Source: Nanobdellota archaeon (GTDB taxonomy: Archaea > Nanobdellota > Nanobdellia > Parvarchaeales > Parvarchaeaceae). From it: 38,616 nucleotides of DNA. Where the stretch lies: the NCBI GenBank assembly GCA_021794235.1, contig JAJYRE010000011.1, forward strand, positions 1 through 38,616, written 5' to 3'. The position numbers were made by a program, and so were the translations under genes. The notes under the pieces were generated by a model. The model searched no databases. It was not told the origin of the DNA and worked only from the letters and a program-made list of their open reading frames with translations. The stretch's first letter is position 1. Each line of letters starts with the position of its first letter. Shown in pieces: positions 15,800-22,781 of this stretch.

Positions 15800-16375
15800 T
15801 TATGTAATACTATTTTTATCACCTATAATCTCCTTTACATGCTTTAAATCCTGAATGAACGCACTTCTTTTGCTGGGAAACCGCATCGGGAAAGAAGGAT
15901 GAAAAGTGACAAAAACATCGAAGTCTGCGCCATCAAGACTCGTCCTCAGCACTTTTCCCCTTATATCGTTAAGCTGTTTGTATGCCATGTTCAGGGAATT
16001 CGCAGCGGATGTACCGAGAGCAAGAACCAGCTTCGGTTTTATCACCTTAAGCTGTCTGATAAGATAGGGTCTGCACGCCTCTATCTCCACCATAGTCGGC
16101 TTTCTGTTTTCAGGAGGCCTGCATTTCACGGAATTCGTTATAAAAACGTCCTCTCTTCTTATTCCTACCCTCTCAAGATACCCGGTTAGGAACTTGCCGG
16201 ACATTCCTATGAAAGGTCTTCCAGCCCTGTCTTCGAATTTACCGGGAGCTTCCCCTATTATCATCAGTTCTGCTTTTTTGTTCCCTTCTCCGGGCACTGC
16301 GAAAGTCCTCTTCAGATGCAGGTCGCACAACCGGCATGCCATAATTTCTCCGGCTGCCTTGTCCAAGTCATCCAT
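15800..16375 (-). CDS. Family 4 uracil-DNA glycosylase with iron-sulfur cluster (UDGa)
   Basis: This base-excision repair enzyme removes uracil from DNA. Catalytic motif A is GEAPGKFED (residues 41-49) and motif B is HPSFPMR near residue 160. Four cysteines that bind the 4Fe-4S cluster are present: C14, C17, C85 and C101, with the expected CxxC near the start and about 15 residues between the last two. The 191-residue length fits the family. Its start overlaps the stop of the AlaX-like gene by 8 bases, so the two are co-translated. No membrane segment is present. Family assignment is secure. Confidence 0.95.
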   Translation of the reverse strand: MDDLDKAAGEIMACRLCDLHLKRTFAVPGEGNKKAELMIIGEAPGKFEDRAGRPFIGMSGKFLTGYLERVGIRREDVFITNSVKCRPPENRKPTMVEIEACRPYLIRQLKVIKPKLVLALGTSAANSLNMAYKQLNDIRGKVLRTSLDGADFDVFVTFHPSFPMRFPSKRSAFIQDLKHVKEIIGDKNSIT

Positions 16376-17264
16376 TTACTATTTCCTCGAGTCTTTTCGT
16401 CACATCGGGCGTGTTTCTGCCGTTTATAGACTCTTCCTGGATCTTTCCCTTAAAACCAACTTTTTCCAGCTCCCCGCCAAGTCCGATAACATCATAACTG
16501 CTTTCCTGTCCCTTGGCTATGAAGACCTGCGACTCGGATATGACGAAGAGGGTCCTAGAAGGATTTCTCTTGAGAAAGTCTTCCATTACACCGTAGAAAT
16601 CTGCCATCCTTACACTGCCTACATCAACAATCTTTTTACCGGAGTCAAGAATCAGGCTGAAAAGTTCTCTCTGGCACTTCCTCGAATCGTCCAGGGAATC
16701 CCTCAGGGATTCGTAATGCTTGGATATCTGCCGCGGTTTAAAATTATACTTCATGCCGAGTGAAACCAGGGAATCCTCCAGGTCCATCAGCTCCTTTAGC
16801 GCTTCATTCCCGACCTCGAATGTTATTTTTGTCTCCCCTTTCAGGTAAGAGACGTCGGTTATGATAAACACGGTAGCTTCCCCGGTGTTAGCCGCGTGGG
16901 CCTGCTTGCACGCGGAAAAATCAAAATCGCCTATCCTGACGACCCTTATCTCGTTTCCACTCTTTTCTATATCAGGCAGCCTGTCCTCGTTGAACCTGAG
17001 TTTTGGGAAAGCACCTCTTGCCGCATCAAGGCCGGGAAAAACAGATTCGCTGACATCAAGACCCTCCGTTATTCTCCCGTTCGTCCCCCTCTCCGCTTCC
17101 AGCAGCTTGTCTATCGGGATAATCTCCTTGATGAATACTTCGCCTACGTTGTCCTCTCTCGCCGTGTCCGCTTTTCTTACGTGTATATCCAGCCCCAGCT
17201 CCTGAAGCGATCTCGCGAAGACGTGTTCGGTAGTATGAAGGATAGCCCACTTTTTTTTATCCAT
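16368..17264 (-). CDS. AlaX-like alanyl-tRNA editing domain protein with C-terminal DHHA1-like region
   Basis: The 298-residue protein lacks the AlaRS catalytic domain but has the zinc site of the editing (tRNA_SAD) domain: H10-x3-H14 in LHTTEHVF and C119-x3-H123 in SACKQAHAANTGE, the latter equivalent to the CxxxH motif of AlaRS. The downstream region (about residues 210-298) resembles the DHHA1 C-terminal domain of AlaRS, with a predicted coiled segment at about 155-190. It would hydrolyse misacylated Ser- or Gly-tRNA-Ala in trans. It lies head-to-head with aspS and overlaps the uracil-DNA glycosylase gene. The long N-terminal insert between the two zinc motifs is unlike small AlaX proteins, so substrate specificity is open. 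Confidence 0.82.
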   Translation of the reverse strand: MDKKKWAILHTTEHVFARSLQELGLDIHVRKADTAREDNVGEVFIKEIIPIDKLLEAERGTNGRITEGLDVSESVFPGLDAARGAFPKLRFNEDRLPDIEKSGNEIRVVRIGDFDFSACKQAHAANTGEATVFIITDVSYLKGETKITFEVGNEALKELMDLEDSLVSLGMKYNFKPRQISKHYESLRDSLDDSRKCQRELFSLILDSGKKIVDVGSVRMADFYGVMEDFLKRNPSRTLFVISESQVFIAKGQESSYDVIGLGGELEKVGFKGKIQEESINGRNTPDVTKRLEEIVNG

Positions 17265-17360
17265 ATAATCATCCGGTTTATAATATTACTTTGTCACGGT
17301 TCATATACATTGAACCTCCATCCCAAAAAAGCTTAATAAATCCAGTGTATTTATAGGGGT

Positions 17361-18644
17361 ATGATAAAACCGAAAGACGGAAAAATCACGCTGTACGGGT
17401 GGGTCGAGAATATCCGTAACCTAGGGAAACTGATATTTCTGAACGTCAGGGACATACACGGCAACTATCAAGTCACACTTTCCAAGGAGAGGAACGAAGA
17501 GCTTTTCGGTAAGGCCTCAGAACTAAAGGCGGAGTCGGCACTATGCGTTGTGGGCGAGAAAAAGGAGAACCAGAAGGCCATAAACGGTTTTGAGATAATA
17601 CCGGATTCTATAGAAATAATAACAGTATCAGAACAGCCGATACCCCTGAATCTCAGCGAGAAGGTGGAATCCTCACTGGACAAGGAGCTGGATTTCAGAT
17701 TCCTGAGTCTGAGAAAACCTAAAGTGGCCGCGGTCTTCAGAGTGCAGAGCACCGTCAGCAACGCAATAGTAAAGTTTTTCTCCGAGAACGGCTTTTACCA
17801 GATGCACTCCTCAAAGATAATATCACAGGCGACAGAGGGTGGAGCAAACGTCTTCAGTGTCGTTTACTTTGATAAAACGGCATACCTGGCGCAGTCTCCG
17901 CAGTTCTACAAGCAGATGATGATGGCAGCCGGTTTTGAAAAAGTATTCGAGATAGGGCCCGTCTTCAGGGCCGAACCGCACCACACGAGCAGGCACCTGA
18001 CAGAATACACAAGCGTCGACTTGGAAATGAGTTTCATAGATTCCTACGAGGAAGTAATGTCGGTAATGGAAGACCTGATGATATCAATCCACAAAGAACT
18101 GGCCGAGAAGAACCAGCGCGATGCAGAGCTGTTCGGAAAGAAGATAGAGCTGCCGGCTAAACCGTTCCCGAGGATAACCATCAGGGAAGCCGGAGAGATA
18201 CTGAAAAACTACGGCAAATCCCTGAAGGAAGACGGGGATATAGACCCGGAGGGCGAGAGAATCCTAGGGGAGTACGTAAAGGAAAAATACAACCACGAGT
18301 TCTTCTTCCTGACGGAGTTCCCCTGGTCGATAGCACAGTTCTATCACATGAGAAAGGCGGACGATCCCGGCGTGACATGCAGGGCGGACCTGATATTCAA
18401 AGGACTGGAGATAACAACACTGGCCCAGAGAGAGCACAGATACGAAGTACTTACAAAGCAGCTCGTAGAAAAGGGTCTGGATCCCGAGAAGTTCAAGTTC
18501 TACACCGATTTCTTCAGGTACGGCGTGCCGCAGCACGGCGGTTCCGGCACAGGCTTGGAGAGGATAGTCAAGCAGGTTTTAGGTTTGGAGAACGTGGCAG
18601 AAGCAACCCTTCTCCCAAGGACGCCAGACAGGCTGGTACCTTAA
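17361..18644 (+). CDS. aspS: Aspartyl-tRNA synthetase, archaeal type, possibly non-discriminating
   Basis: This class II synthetase charges tRNA-Asp. The N-terminal anticodon-binding OB fold covers about residues 1-100. The catalytic core shows motif 2 in [20 protein letters not shown] (about 209-228) and motif 3 in [17 protein letters not shown], with the class-defining Arg. The 427-residue length is typical of archaeal enzymes without the bacterial GAD insert. In the OB fold the positions that, by my memory of Thermococcus AspRS, hold the discriminating Trp and Lys appear to be other residues (Glu16 and Ile), so it may also charge tRNA-Asn for amidation. Start ATG 17361 lies about 25-29 bases after a TTAATAAA element, again leaderless. 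The AlaX-like gene is divergent. Confidence 0.95.
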   Translation: MIKPKDGKITLYGWVENIRNLGKLIFLNVRDIHGNYQVTLSKERNEELFGKASELKAESALCVVGEKKENQKAINGFEIIPDSIEIITVSEQPIPLNLSEKVESSLDKELDFRFLSLRKPKVAAVFRVQSTVSNAIVKFFSENGFYQMHSSKIISQATEGGANVFSVVYFDKTAYLAQSPQFYKQMMMAAGFEKVFEIGPVFRAEPHHTSRHLTEYTSVDLEMSFIDSYEEVMSVMEDLMISIHKELAEKNQRDAELFGKKIELPAKPFPRITIREAGEILKNYGKSLKEDGDIDPEGERILGEYVKEKYNHEFFFLTEFPWSIAQFYHMRKADDPGVTCRADLIFKGLEITTLAQREHRYEVLTKQLVEKGLDPEKFKFYTDFFRYGVPQHGGSGTGLERIVKQVLGLENVAEATLLPRTPDRLVP

Positions 18645-18662
18645 AAAACCGAAGGATGTTTT

Positions 18663-18681
18663 TGTACGTTTTAAGCGTACA
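18663..18681. terminator. Hairpin between convergent aspS and the gene at 18671
   Basis: A perfect 6-bp inverted repeat (TGTACG-7 bases-CGTACA) lies in the 26-base gap between convergent stops and includes the stop of the minus gene. A GTTTTT tract precedes it on the plus strand. Possible bidirectional terminator. Confidence 0.35.
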
Positions 18682-19558
18682 TGTCAGAATTTTCGTTGCT
18701 GTTAATCTTCATGGTAACGGCAGTCCCAGGTTTCCCGTTCATGAGTATCGATTCGAAGCTCTTTAGAGAGTTATCCCCCGCCCTCTCTCGGGTTACGGAT
18801 AATCTCATATCTACGGGTTCTCCTTTCCATGTAAGTGTCGCAACTTCCCCGTGTTTCTTGTCCAGTACAAACATCGGGCCGTACATAGTCCTTGCGTATT
18901 GATCCACCGGTTTGTTGTTAAGGCTCATGACATACTTGTAAAGCCCCGGCGATGCCTTGTTTAGAAGTTCGGGTGTAGTGAGATAAAAGAATTCCTCCAG
19001 CCCCATCTCGTTTGAATCACCGGTCAGTACAGTCACCGATGCGGCTTCCATCTTGCCCAGTTTATCAAGCCTATCACTGGCTATCCTGTTGTATCGTCCG
19101 CTCAGCTTTCGTCCGCTGCCGAGCGCCTCGTTGAGCGCGTTACTATATATAGGATATTTACCGCTGAAATGATTGAGCTTTTTGAGCTCGTATATTCTGG
19201 TTAAGCCCTCCCCTCCGGGATTTCCATCCTCCGAGTTTCTGAAACCGAATACCAGTAGTTTGTCCTCTTCCTTATCGAGTACAAGGAGCCTCGCGTTCAT
19301 TTCCGACACAAGGGCGTTGAGTACGTTCGTGTTTTTGCTGTTGAGAAGGTTCAGATAATCCTCATCCTTTGATTTCAGCTTTTCAGATGTGGTCAGGTAA
19401 GTATTTTCGAAAGCGCCGTAATTTTCATTCAGCTGTATGGCGGTGTCCTTTATATCGGCTATTATCCTGTTTACTTCCGACAACGTGTGCGACTCCACCC
19501 ATGCTGCGGCCTCGCCGCTGTTCAGCAATTTTTCCAGCCTTCCGTATTTGTCTGCCAT
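18671..19558 (-). CDS. Unrecognised protein sharing a C-terminal domain with the next gene
   Basis: I do not recognise this 295-residue protein. I place the start at ATG 19558 (MADKYGRLEK); a TTG at 19576 would add 6 residues but lies in the promoter region, since a TTATTAATA box around 19581-19589 puts the transcript start near 19560. The N-terminal 90 residues are helical; the rest is mixed. The stretch FYLTTPELL, then GL, then NNKP, then GPMFVLDKK aligns with CYLTSLEDL, GL, SKNP and RPIYILDPK of the protein at 19600, and both end in DMY plus a small residue. The two are probably paralogues in part. No cysteine or membrane segment is present. Confidence 0.72.
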   Translation of the reverse strand: MADKYGRLEKLLNSGEAAAWVESHTLSEVNRIIADIKDTAIQLNENYGAFENTYLTTSEKLKSKDEDYLNLLNSKNTNVLNALVSEMNARLLVLDKEEDKLLVFGFRNSEDGNPGGEGLTRIYELKKLNHFSGKYPIYSNALNEALGSGRKLSGRYNRIASDRLDKLGKMEAASVTVLTGDSNEMGLEEFFYLTTPELLNKASPGLYKYVMSLNNKPVDQYARTMYGPMFVLDKKHGEVATLTWKGEPVDMRLSVTRERAGDNSLKSFESILMNGKPGTAVTMKINSNENSDMYA

Positions 19559-19580
19559 TTTAATATTATGAGCCAAGCGC

Positions 19581-19590
19581 CTATTAATAA
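19581..19590 (-). promoter_or_regulatory. TATA-like box for the gene at 19558
   Basis: On the minus strand TTATTAATAG lies about 23-32 bases upstream of ATG 19558, supporting that start over the TTG at 19576 and implying leaderless transcription. Confidence 0.45.
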
Positions 19591-19599
19591 GTTAGTCCA

Positions 19600-20433
19600 T
19601 CACGAGTACATGTCTCTGTAATCCGTCTTATCATCCTTTTCGTGTATCATCGCGTACAGTATTGGCTGCCCGCTTCTGAAGCCAGTCTTCCTGCTAAGGG
19701 AATAGGTCTTCCTGTTGTCATCGCCGATGGTCTCTTCGAGCGTTATTGCGGCATCGTCCTTCGGATCCAATATGTAAATCGGCCTACCTATGGCTCTTGA
19801 AAGTATGGCTGCGTACGCCGGGTTTTTGCTTCTCCTCTCTATCTTCCCCATCAGTCCTTTTTCCCCGCTCTCAAGGTCCTCCAGACTCGTCAGGTAGCAG
19901 CTGCGCTTGTCGTCATCGACTTCCATGGCGGAGCTCTTTATCCTGTAAGCGTCCATATAGGCGCTGCTGTAAGTGTGGTTGATGGTGCCGTACCTTCTTC
20001 CTTTTTTCTCCGGCATGTTTTCGAACAACTTGGCTTTCTGCATGGTGATGGGAGACCACTCGTCCGATTTCAGTATGCGTATGAATTTGTACCTGTTGGT
20101 CAGGCCGTCATCTATGTGCGCAGATTTGTACAGGCACTTGTTCTCGGTGTCGGCTATCTCGAATTCAGCCCCCATTATCTCCCTGAACGCCCTTATCGAA
20201 TCACTGTTTAGCGAGAACAGAAACTTTGTCAGGTCCTCAAACCTCTCCAGTTTTTTGGAATTGGCCAGGTACACCGGAGGAAAAATGTGATCAATGTCGT
20301 CTATGAGCACTGAATTATCCTTTACAAGCGCCGCGGCCTTGTGCAGATAGCTGAGAAATTTGGCCCTCTCCGGAGAGTTTTTATCCAGTATGTTTTCAAG
20401 CTCGGACGATCCTTCAAAATATCTTCTTCCCAT
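19600..20433 (-). CDS. Unrecognised protein, partial paralogue of the gene at 18671
   Basis: I do not recognise this 277-residue protein. The first 100 residues form helices (ERAKFLSYLHKAAALVKD), the middle has strands, and the C-terminal 110 residues align by eye with the end of the protein at 18671 (CYLTSLEDL, GRPIYILDPKDDAAITL, final DMYS). It has two cysteines, not in a metal motif, and no membrane segment. It starts at ATG 20433 downstream of a CAATAAATAGG TATA-like box near 20455-20464, so each paralogue probably has its own leaderless promoter although they are only about 41 bases apart. Function unknown. Confidence 0.74.
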   Translation of the reverse strand: MGRRYFEGSSELENILDKNSPERAKFLSYLHKAAALVKDNSVLIDDIDHIFPPVYLANSKKLERFEDLTKFLFSLNSDSIRAFREIMGAEFEIADTENKCLYKSAHIDDGLTNRYKFIRILKSDEWSPITMQKAKLFENMPEKKGRRYGTINHTYSSAYMDAYRIKSSAMEVDDDKRSCYLTSLEDLESGEKGLMGKIERRSKNPAYAAILSRAIGRPIYILDPKDDAAITLEETIGDDNRKTYSLSRKTGFRSGQPILYAMIHEKDDKTDYRDMYS

Positions 20434-20476
20434 CAGATATCTGAGAAGGCAACACCTATTTATTGCTTTTCAATGG

Positions 20477-21157
20477 TCACTGCTGCTTTTTGAGGCCGTC
20501 TATCAGGTCCCTAAGCTCCTTTATGCTGTCGCTTATCGTAGGAACAAGCCTGTCTATGACTTTTTCAAAAGCCTTCAGTTCGACGTTAACGTCCGATATA
20601 GTCTTGTTATACTCCTCGGTCTTGCCGAGCATTATGTTCTGGACGCTGTCTATCCTCTGGTTAAGCTTGTCAATCTTCTCGGATATGTCCGTTACAGAAT
20701 TGGAATTGCTTCTTATCGCGGTCTTCATCGTGTTTATATCCCCCGCCGAAGAACGCCATTTCTCCTCTATTATCTGCTCGAGAACCTGCTGTATAGTCTC
20801 AAGAGTCTCATCGTTCATGGGCTTCTGCTGTGCCTGTTCCGCGCTTTTCTGCGCCGGCTGCGGGTATATTGAAGCTCCGCTGGAAATAGTACTAGTCTGC
20901 GGCATTCCGGATGGCTTTATGGTAGGGATATCCGCAATCCTTGCCATCTGCTGCGGCGCCTGCTGATTAGCCTCCTGTGGCTGCTGGGGCTCCTTCTCAA
21001 TTCCCTTCAGGAGGGCCTCCTTTATCGCTGTGCTGTCGTAACCCTGCTGTCTAAGCGTATCTATTATGTCCTGCTCGCTCATTCCGTTTGCAATCATGCT
21101 ACTGACATCCGGTACTTCCATATTTTCTTTTTTCCTGAACGTATCCAAAAGACTCAT
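20477..21157 (-). CDS. Coiled-coil protein with N-terminal helical hairpin and Gln/Pro-rich linker
   Basis: The 226-residue product has three parts: an N-terminal helix-turn-helix-like hairpin at about residues 15-52 (MSEQDIIDTLRQQGYDSTAIKEAL), a low-complexity Gln/Pro/Ala/Ser linker at about 55-115, and a C-terminal heptad coiled coil at about 118-226. It is encoded 3 bases after the stop of the coiled-coil gene at 21161. The hairpin repeats the pattern x-G-[MY]-[SD]-x-x-[DA]-I, as in UBA-like or similar small motifs. Such layouts occur near archaeal type IV pilus genes, but I cannot assign a function. No membrane segment is present. Confidence 0.8.
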   Translation of the reverse strand: MSLLDTFRKKENMEVPDVSSMIANGMSEQDIIDTLRQQGYDSTAIKEALLKGIEKEPQQPQEANQQAPQQMARIADIPTIKPSGMPQTSTISSGASIYPQPAQKSAEQAQQKPMNDETLETIQQVLEQIIEEKWRSSAGDINTMKTAIRSNSNSVTDISEKIDKLNQRIDSVQNIMLGKTEEYNKTISDVNVELKAFEKVIDRLVPTISDSIKELRDLIDGLKKQQ

Positions 21158-21160
21158 ATT

Positions 21161-21532
21161 TCAACCCCACTTTTTACTGTTAACGTAATTCTCTACAATT
21201 TTAATAACGTCATCTTTGCTTAAAAACCTTGACGGGTCTATGAACGAAAGGTATTTCTCCACGACCTTCATGTCCTGTATTCTTGCGAAGTTCTCCGATT
21301 CCTTCTCTATCCTGCCTATCGCGTCCTCCAGCTCCAGGACCTTTGTCTTAAGACCCGAAAGGCTGGCGCTGAAACCCTGCATAAGACCCTTCATCTCGTT
21401 GTATTTGTCTATGTTGTTCTGGTCTATCATCCTGACGGTATCCTTTAACTGGGATATCCTCTGTTCAAATATCTTAAGCGATTCCCTCAACTCCACTATA
21501 TTATGGGTAATATCGCCGGTCTGCTGCTCCAT
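21161..21532 (-). CDS. Coiled-coil protein, first gene of a two-gene unit
   Basis: The 123-residue product is almost entirely coiled coil from about residue 8 to 90 (regular leucine/isoleucine heptads), followed by a short globular end (MKVVEKYLSFIDPSRFLSKDDVIKIVENYVN). The start has GAGGT 9 bases before the ATG, so the transcript is leadered. It is the promoter-proximal partner of the 226-residue coiled-coil protein; two coiled-coil proteins made from one mRNA suggest hetero-oligomers (inference). The C-terminal segment resembles the short domains at the ends of FlaC/D-type archaellum proteins only in general shape. Function unknown. Confidence 0.8.
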   Translation of the reverse strand: MEQQTGDITHNIVELRESLKIFEQRISQLKDTVRMIDQNNIDKYNEMKGLMQGFSASLSGLKTKVLELEDAIGRIEKESENFARIQDMKVVEKYLSFIDPSRFLSKDDVIKIVENYVNSKKWG

Positions 21533-21593
21533 TACTATTATACCTCACTTGTCCTTTTATTACTTTCTTAAAAGGGCGTATAATCCCAAAAAA

Positions 21594-21603
21594 GTATATA
21601 TAA
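21594..21603 (+). promoter_or_regulatory. TATA box for the eS26-like gene
   Basis: GTATATATAA lies about 22-31 bases before the ATG at 21625, predicting a leaderless transcript. It overlaps the left arm of an inverted repeat. Confidence 0.55.
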
Positions 21604-21620
21604 CGGTTGTTCGTTATATA
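21597..21620 (+). promoter_or_regulatory. Inverted repeat over the promoter of the eS26-like gene (candidate operator)
   Basis: TATATAACG and CGTTATATA form a perfect 9-bp inverted repeat separated by 6 bases. The left arm covers the TATA box and the right arm ends 4 bases before the ATG, near the expected transcription start. This is a plausible binding site for a dimeric regulator. Confidence 0.5.
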
Positions 21621-21624
21621 ACAG

Positions 21625-21969
21625 ATGGGAAAGAACGTACGCCGTGGAAGGACCAGTAACGTAAGATGCACTTCCTGCGGTCAACTTACAAGAAGAGACA
21701 GAGCGGTTTACCTATTCAGAAACGGCATAAAGGCTTATTACTGCCCCGACTGCGCCAAGAAAGTGCACGGCGCAAAACTATTCAAGGGCGCTCCTAAGTT
21801 CATAAAGAGAAGGGAACCAATAAGGGTCAAAAGGAAATTCACAAGATTCGCTACAGACGAGGGTTCATCGCTTCCCGAAATGCCTCCAACAGAACAGGAG
21901 GAGACCACCGGTGAAGAGCCTATAAGCGAAGAGCCACAGAACGAAGACAACGATCAAAATCAATCCTGA
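21625..21969 (+). CDS. Zinc-ribbon protein resembling small-subunit ribosomal protein eS26
   Basis: The 114-residue protein has a basic N-terminus, a two-CxxC zinc ribbon (RCTSCGQ near residues 14-20 and YYCPDCAKKVHG near 38-49), then a basic segment and a highly acidic, Glu/Gln/Asn-rich tail (from about residue 85). The order of the VRC-x2-C, RDRAV and YYC-x2-C motifs matches eS26 (VRCxxC, KDKAI, YCxxCA), but the linker between the two cysteine pairs is shorter, so I call it eS26-like rather than certain. Two bases separate its stop from the downstream anchored-protein gene. Its promoter carries an inverted repeat. Confidence 0.7.
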   Translation: MGKNVRRGRTSNVRCTSCGQLTRRDRAVYLFRNGIKAYYCPDCAKKVHGAKLFKGAPKFIKRREPIRVKRKFTRFATDEGSSLPEMPPTEQEETTGEEPISEEPQNEDNDQNQS

Positions 21970-21971
21970 TT

Positions 21972-22781
21972 ATGAAAATAAGGATACGGTCCTCTTACTT
22001 GCTTGCGGGCATAGTAATATTAGTGGCACTTATCGCAATCTATGTCGCGCTCCACTTCATCAGCTTTGCGCCGAAGCAGCTGTCGATACCGCTTTCCGTA
22101 AAGTACTCCCTGGAATACTTCAACGGGGCTGTAGCCAACAAGACTCTTCTGGTTCCGGCGCAGTACTATAAGGCTGCAGAATCGATGGCTATAAACAACA
22201 ATGTGATGGCTAGGAATCAGACCCTTTACAATTCAATCCTCTCCGGCAATACATCGCTTCCCGCCAATGAGTATATACTCCTTGACTTCAGTACCCTATC
22301 CAATCTGTCCGCGCAATACAATGTGTATGAATTCCCGTCTTCCTATACGGTGGCTAACATATCTTCGACGCTCAGAGACTGTCTGACGTACAGCAACAAG
22401 ACATCACTGCTGGGAGTGTGCGGTGTATATCTGGGGAATCTCAGCAATATCAAGCTTGGCCTCGCCACGGTCGCGGTGTTTCCGGGGGCTAAAAACATCT
22501 CCTACATAAATTCGACCGTTATGTACAACAGCACCGGCGGAACCTACTCGTACATCCCTTCGTACATAAACTCCAGCAGCTCCAATTTCAGGAAGGGGAT
22601 AGCCTTCATATACGAGAACAGTCTGGGCTACGGTAACACAACAAACTTCTATATTCCGGGCGGGATAATGTCAATGTTCTACGGGAAGGAGATGTTCCTG
22701 CCACCAAAAATGCTGAACAATGTATTTGCAACATTCGGCGGCGCAAGGATAATATCAGGTTCTACGGTTCATCAATCTTGA
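21972..22781 (+). CDS. Membrane-anchored exterior protein, possibly related to the AglB/STT3 C-terminal domain
   Basis: The 269-residue product has a basic start, one transmembrane helix at about residues 9-31 and an exterior domain with many N-x-S/T sequons, so it is probably an N-glycosylated surface protein. Two segments recall the soluble domain of archaeal oligosaccharyltransferases: NEYILLDFSTLSNLSAQYN (about 98-116), like the strand-Asp-helix segment, and SMFYGKEMFLPP near residues 237-248, like the end motif SLYYRLHFLDG. The catalytic multi-helix part is absent. This is a resemblance by eye, not an assignment. It is translated just after the eS26-like gene and its 3' end overlaps the ATP synthase subunit I gene tail-to-tail by 20 bases. 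Confidence 0.65.
   Translation: MKIRIRSSYLLAGIVILVALIAIYVALHFISFAPKQLSIPLSVKYSLEYFNGAVANKTLLVPAQYYKAAESMAINNNVMARNQTLYNSILSGNTSLPANEYILLDFSTLSNLSAQYNVYEFPSSYTVANISSTLRDCLTYSNKTSLLGVCGVYLGNLSNIKLGLATVAVFPGAKNISYINSTVMYNSTGGTYSYIPSYINSSSSNFRKGIAFIYENSLGYGNTTNFYIPGGIMSMFYGKEMFLPPKMLNNVFATFGGARIISGSTVHQS

Noticed and set aside
19559-19576. TTG start adding six residues to the gene ending at 18671
   Set aside because: It lies at the expected transcription start and has no ribosome-binding site; ATG 19558 is better supported.
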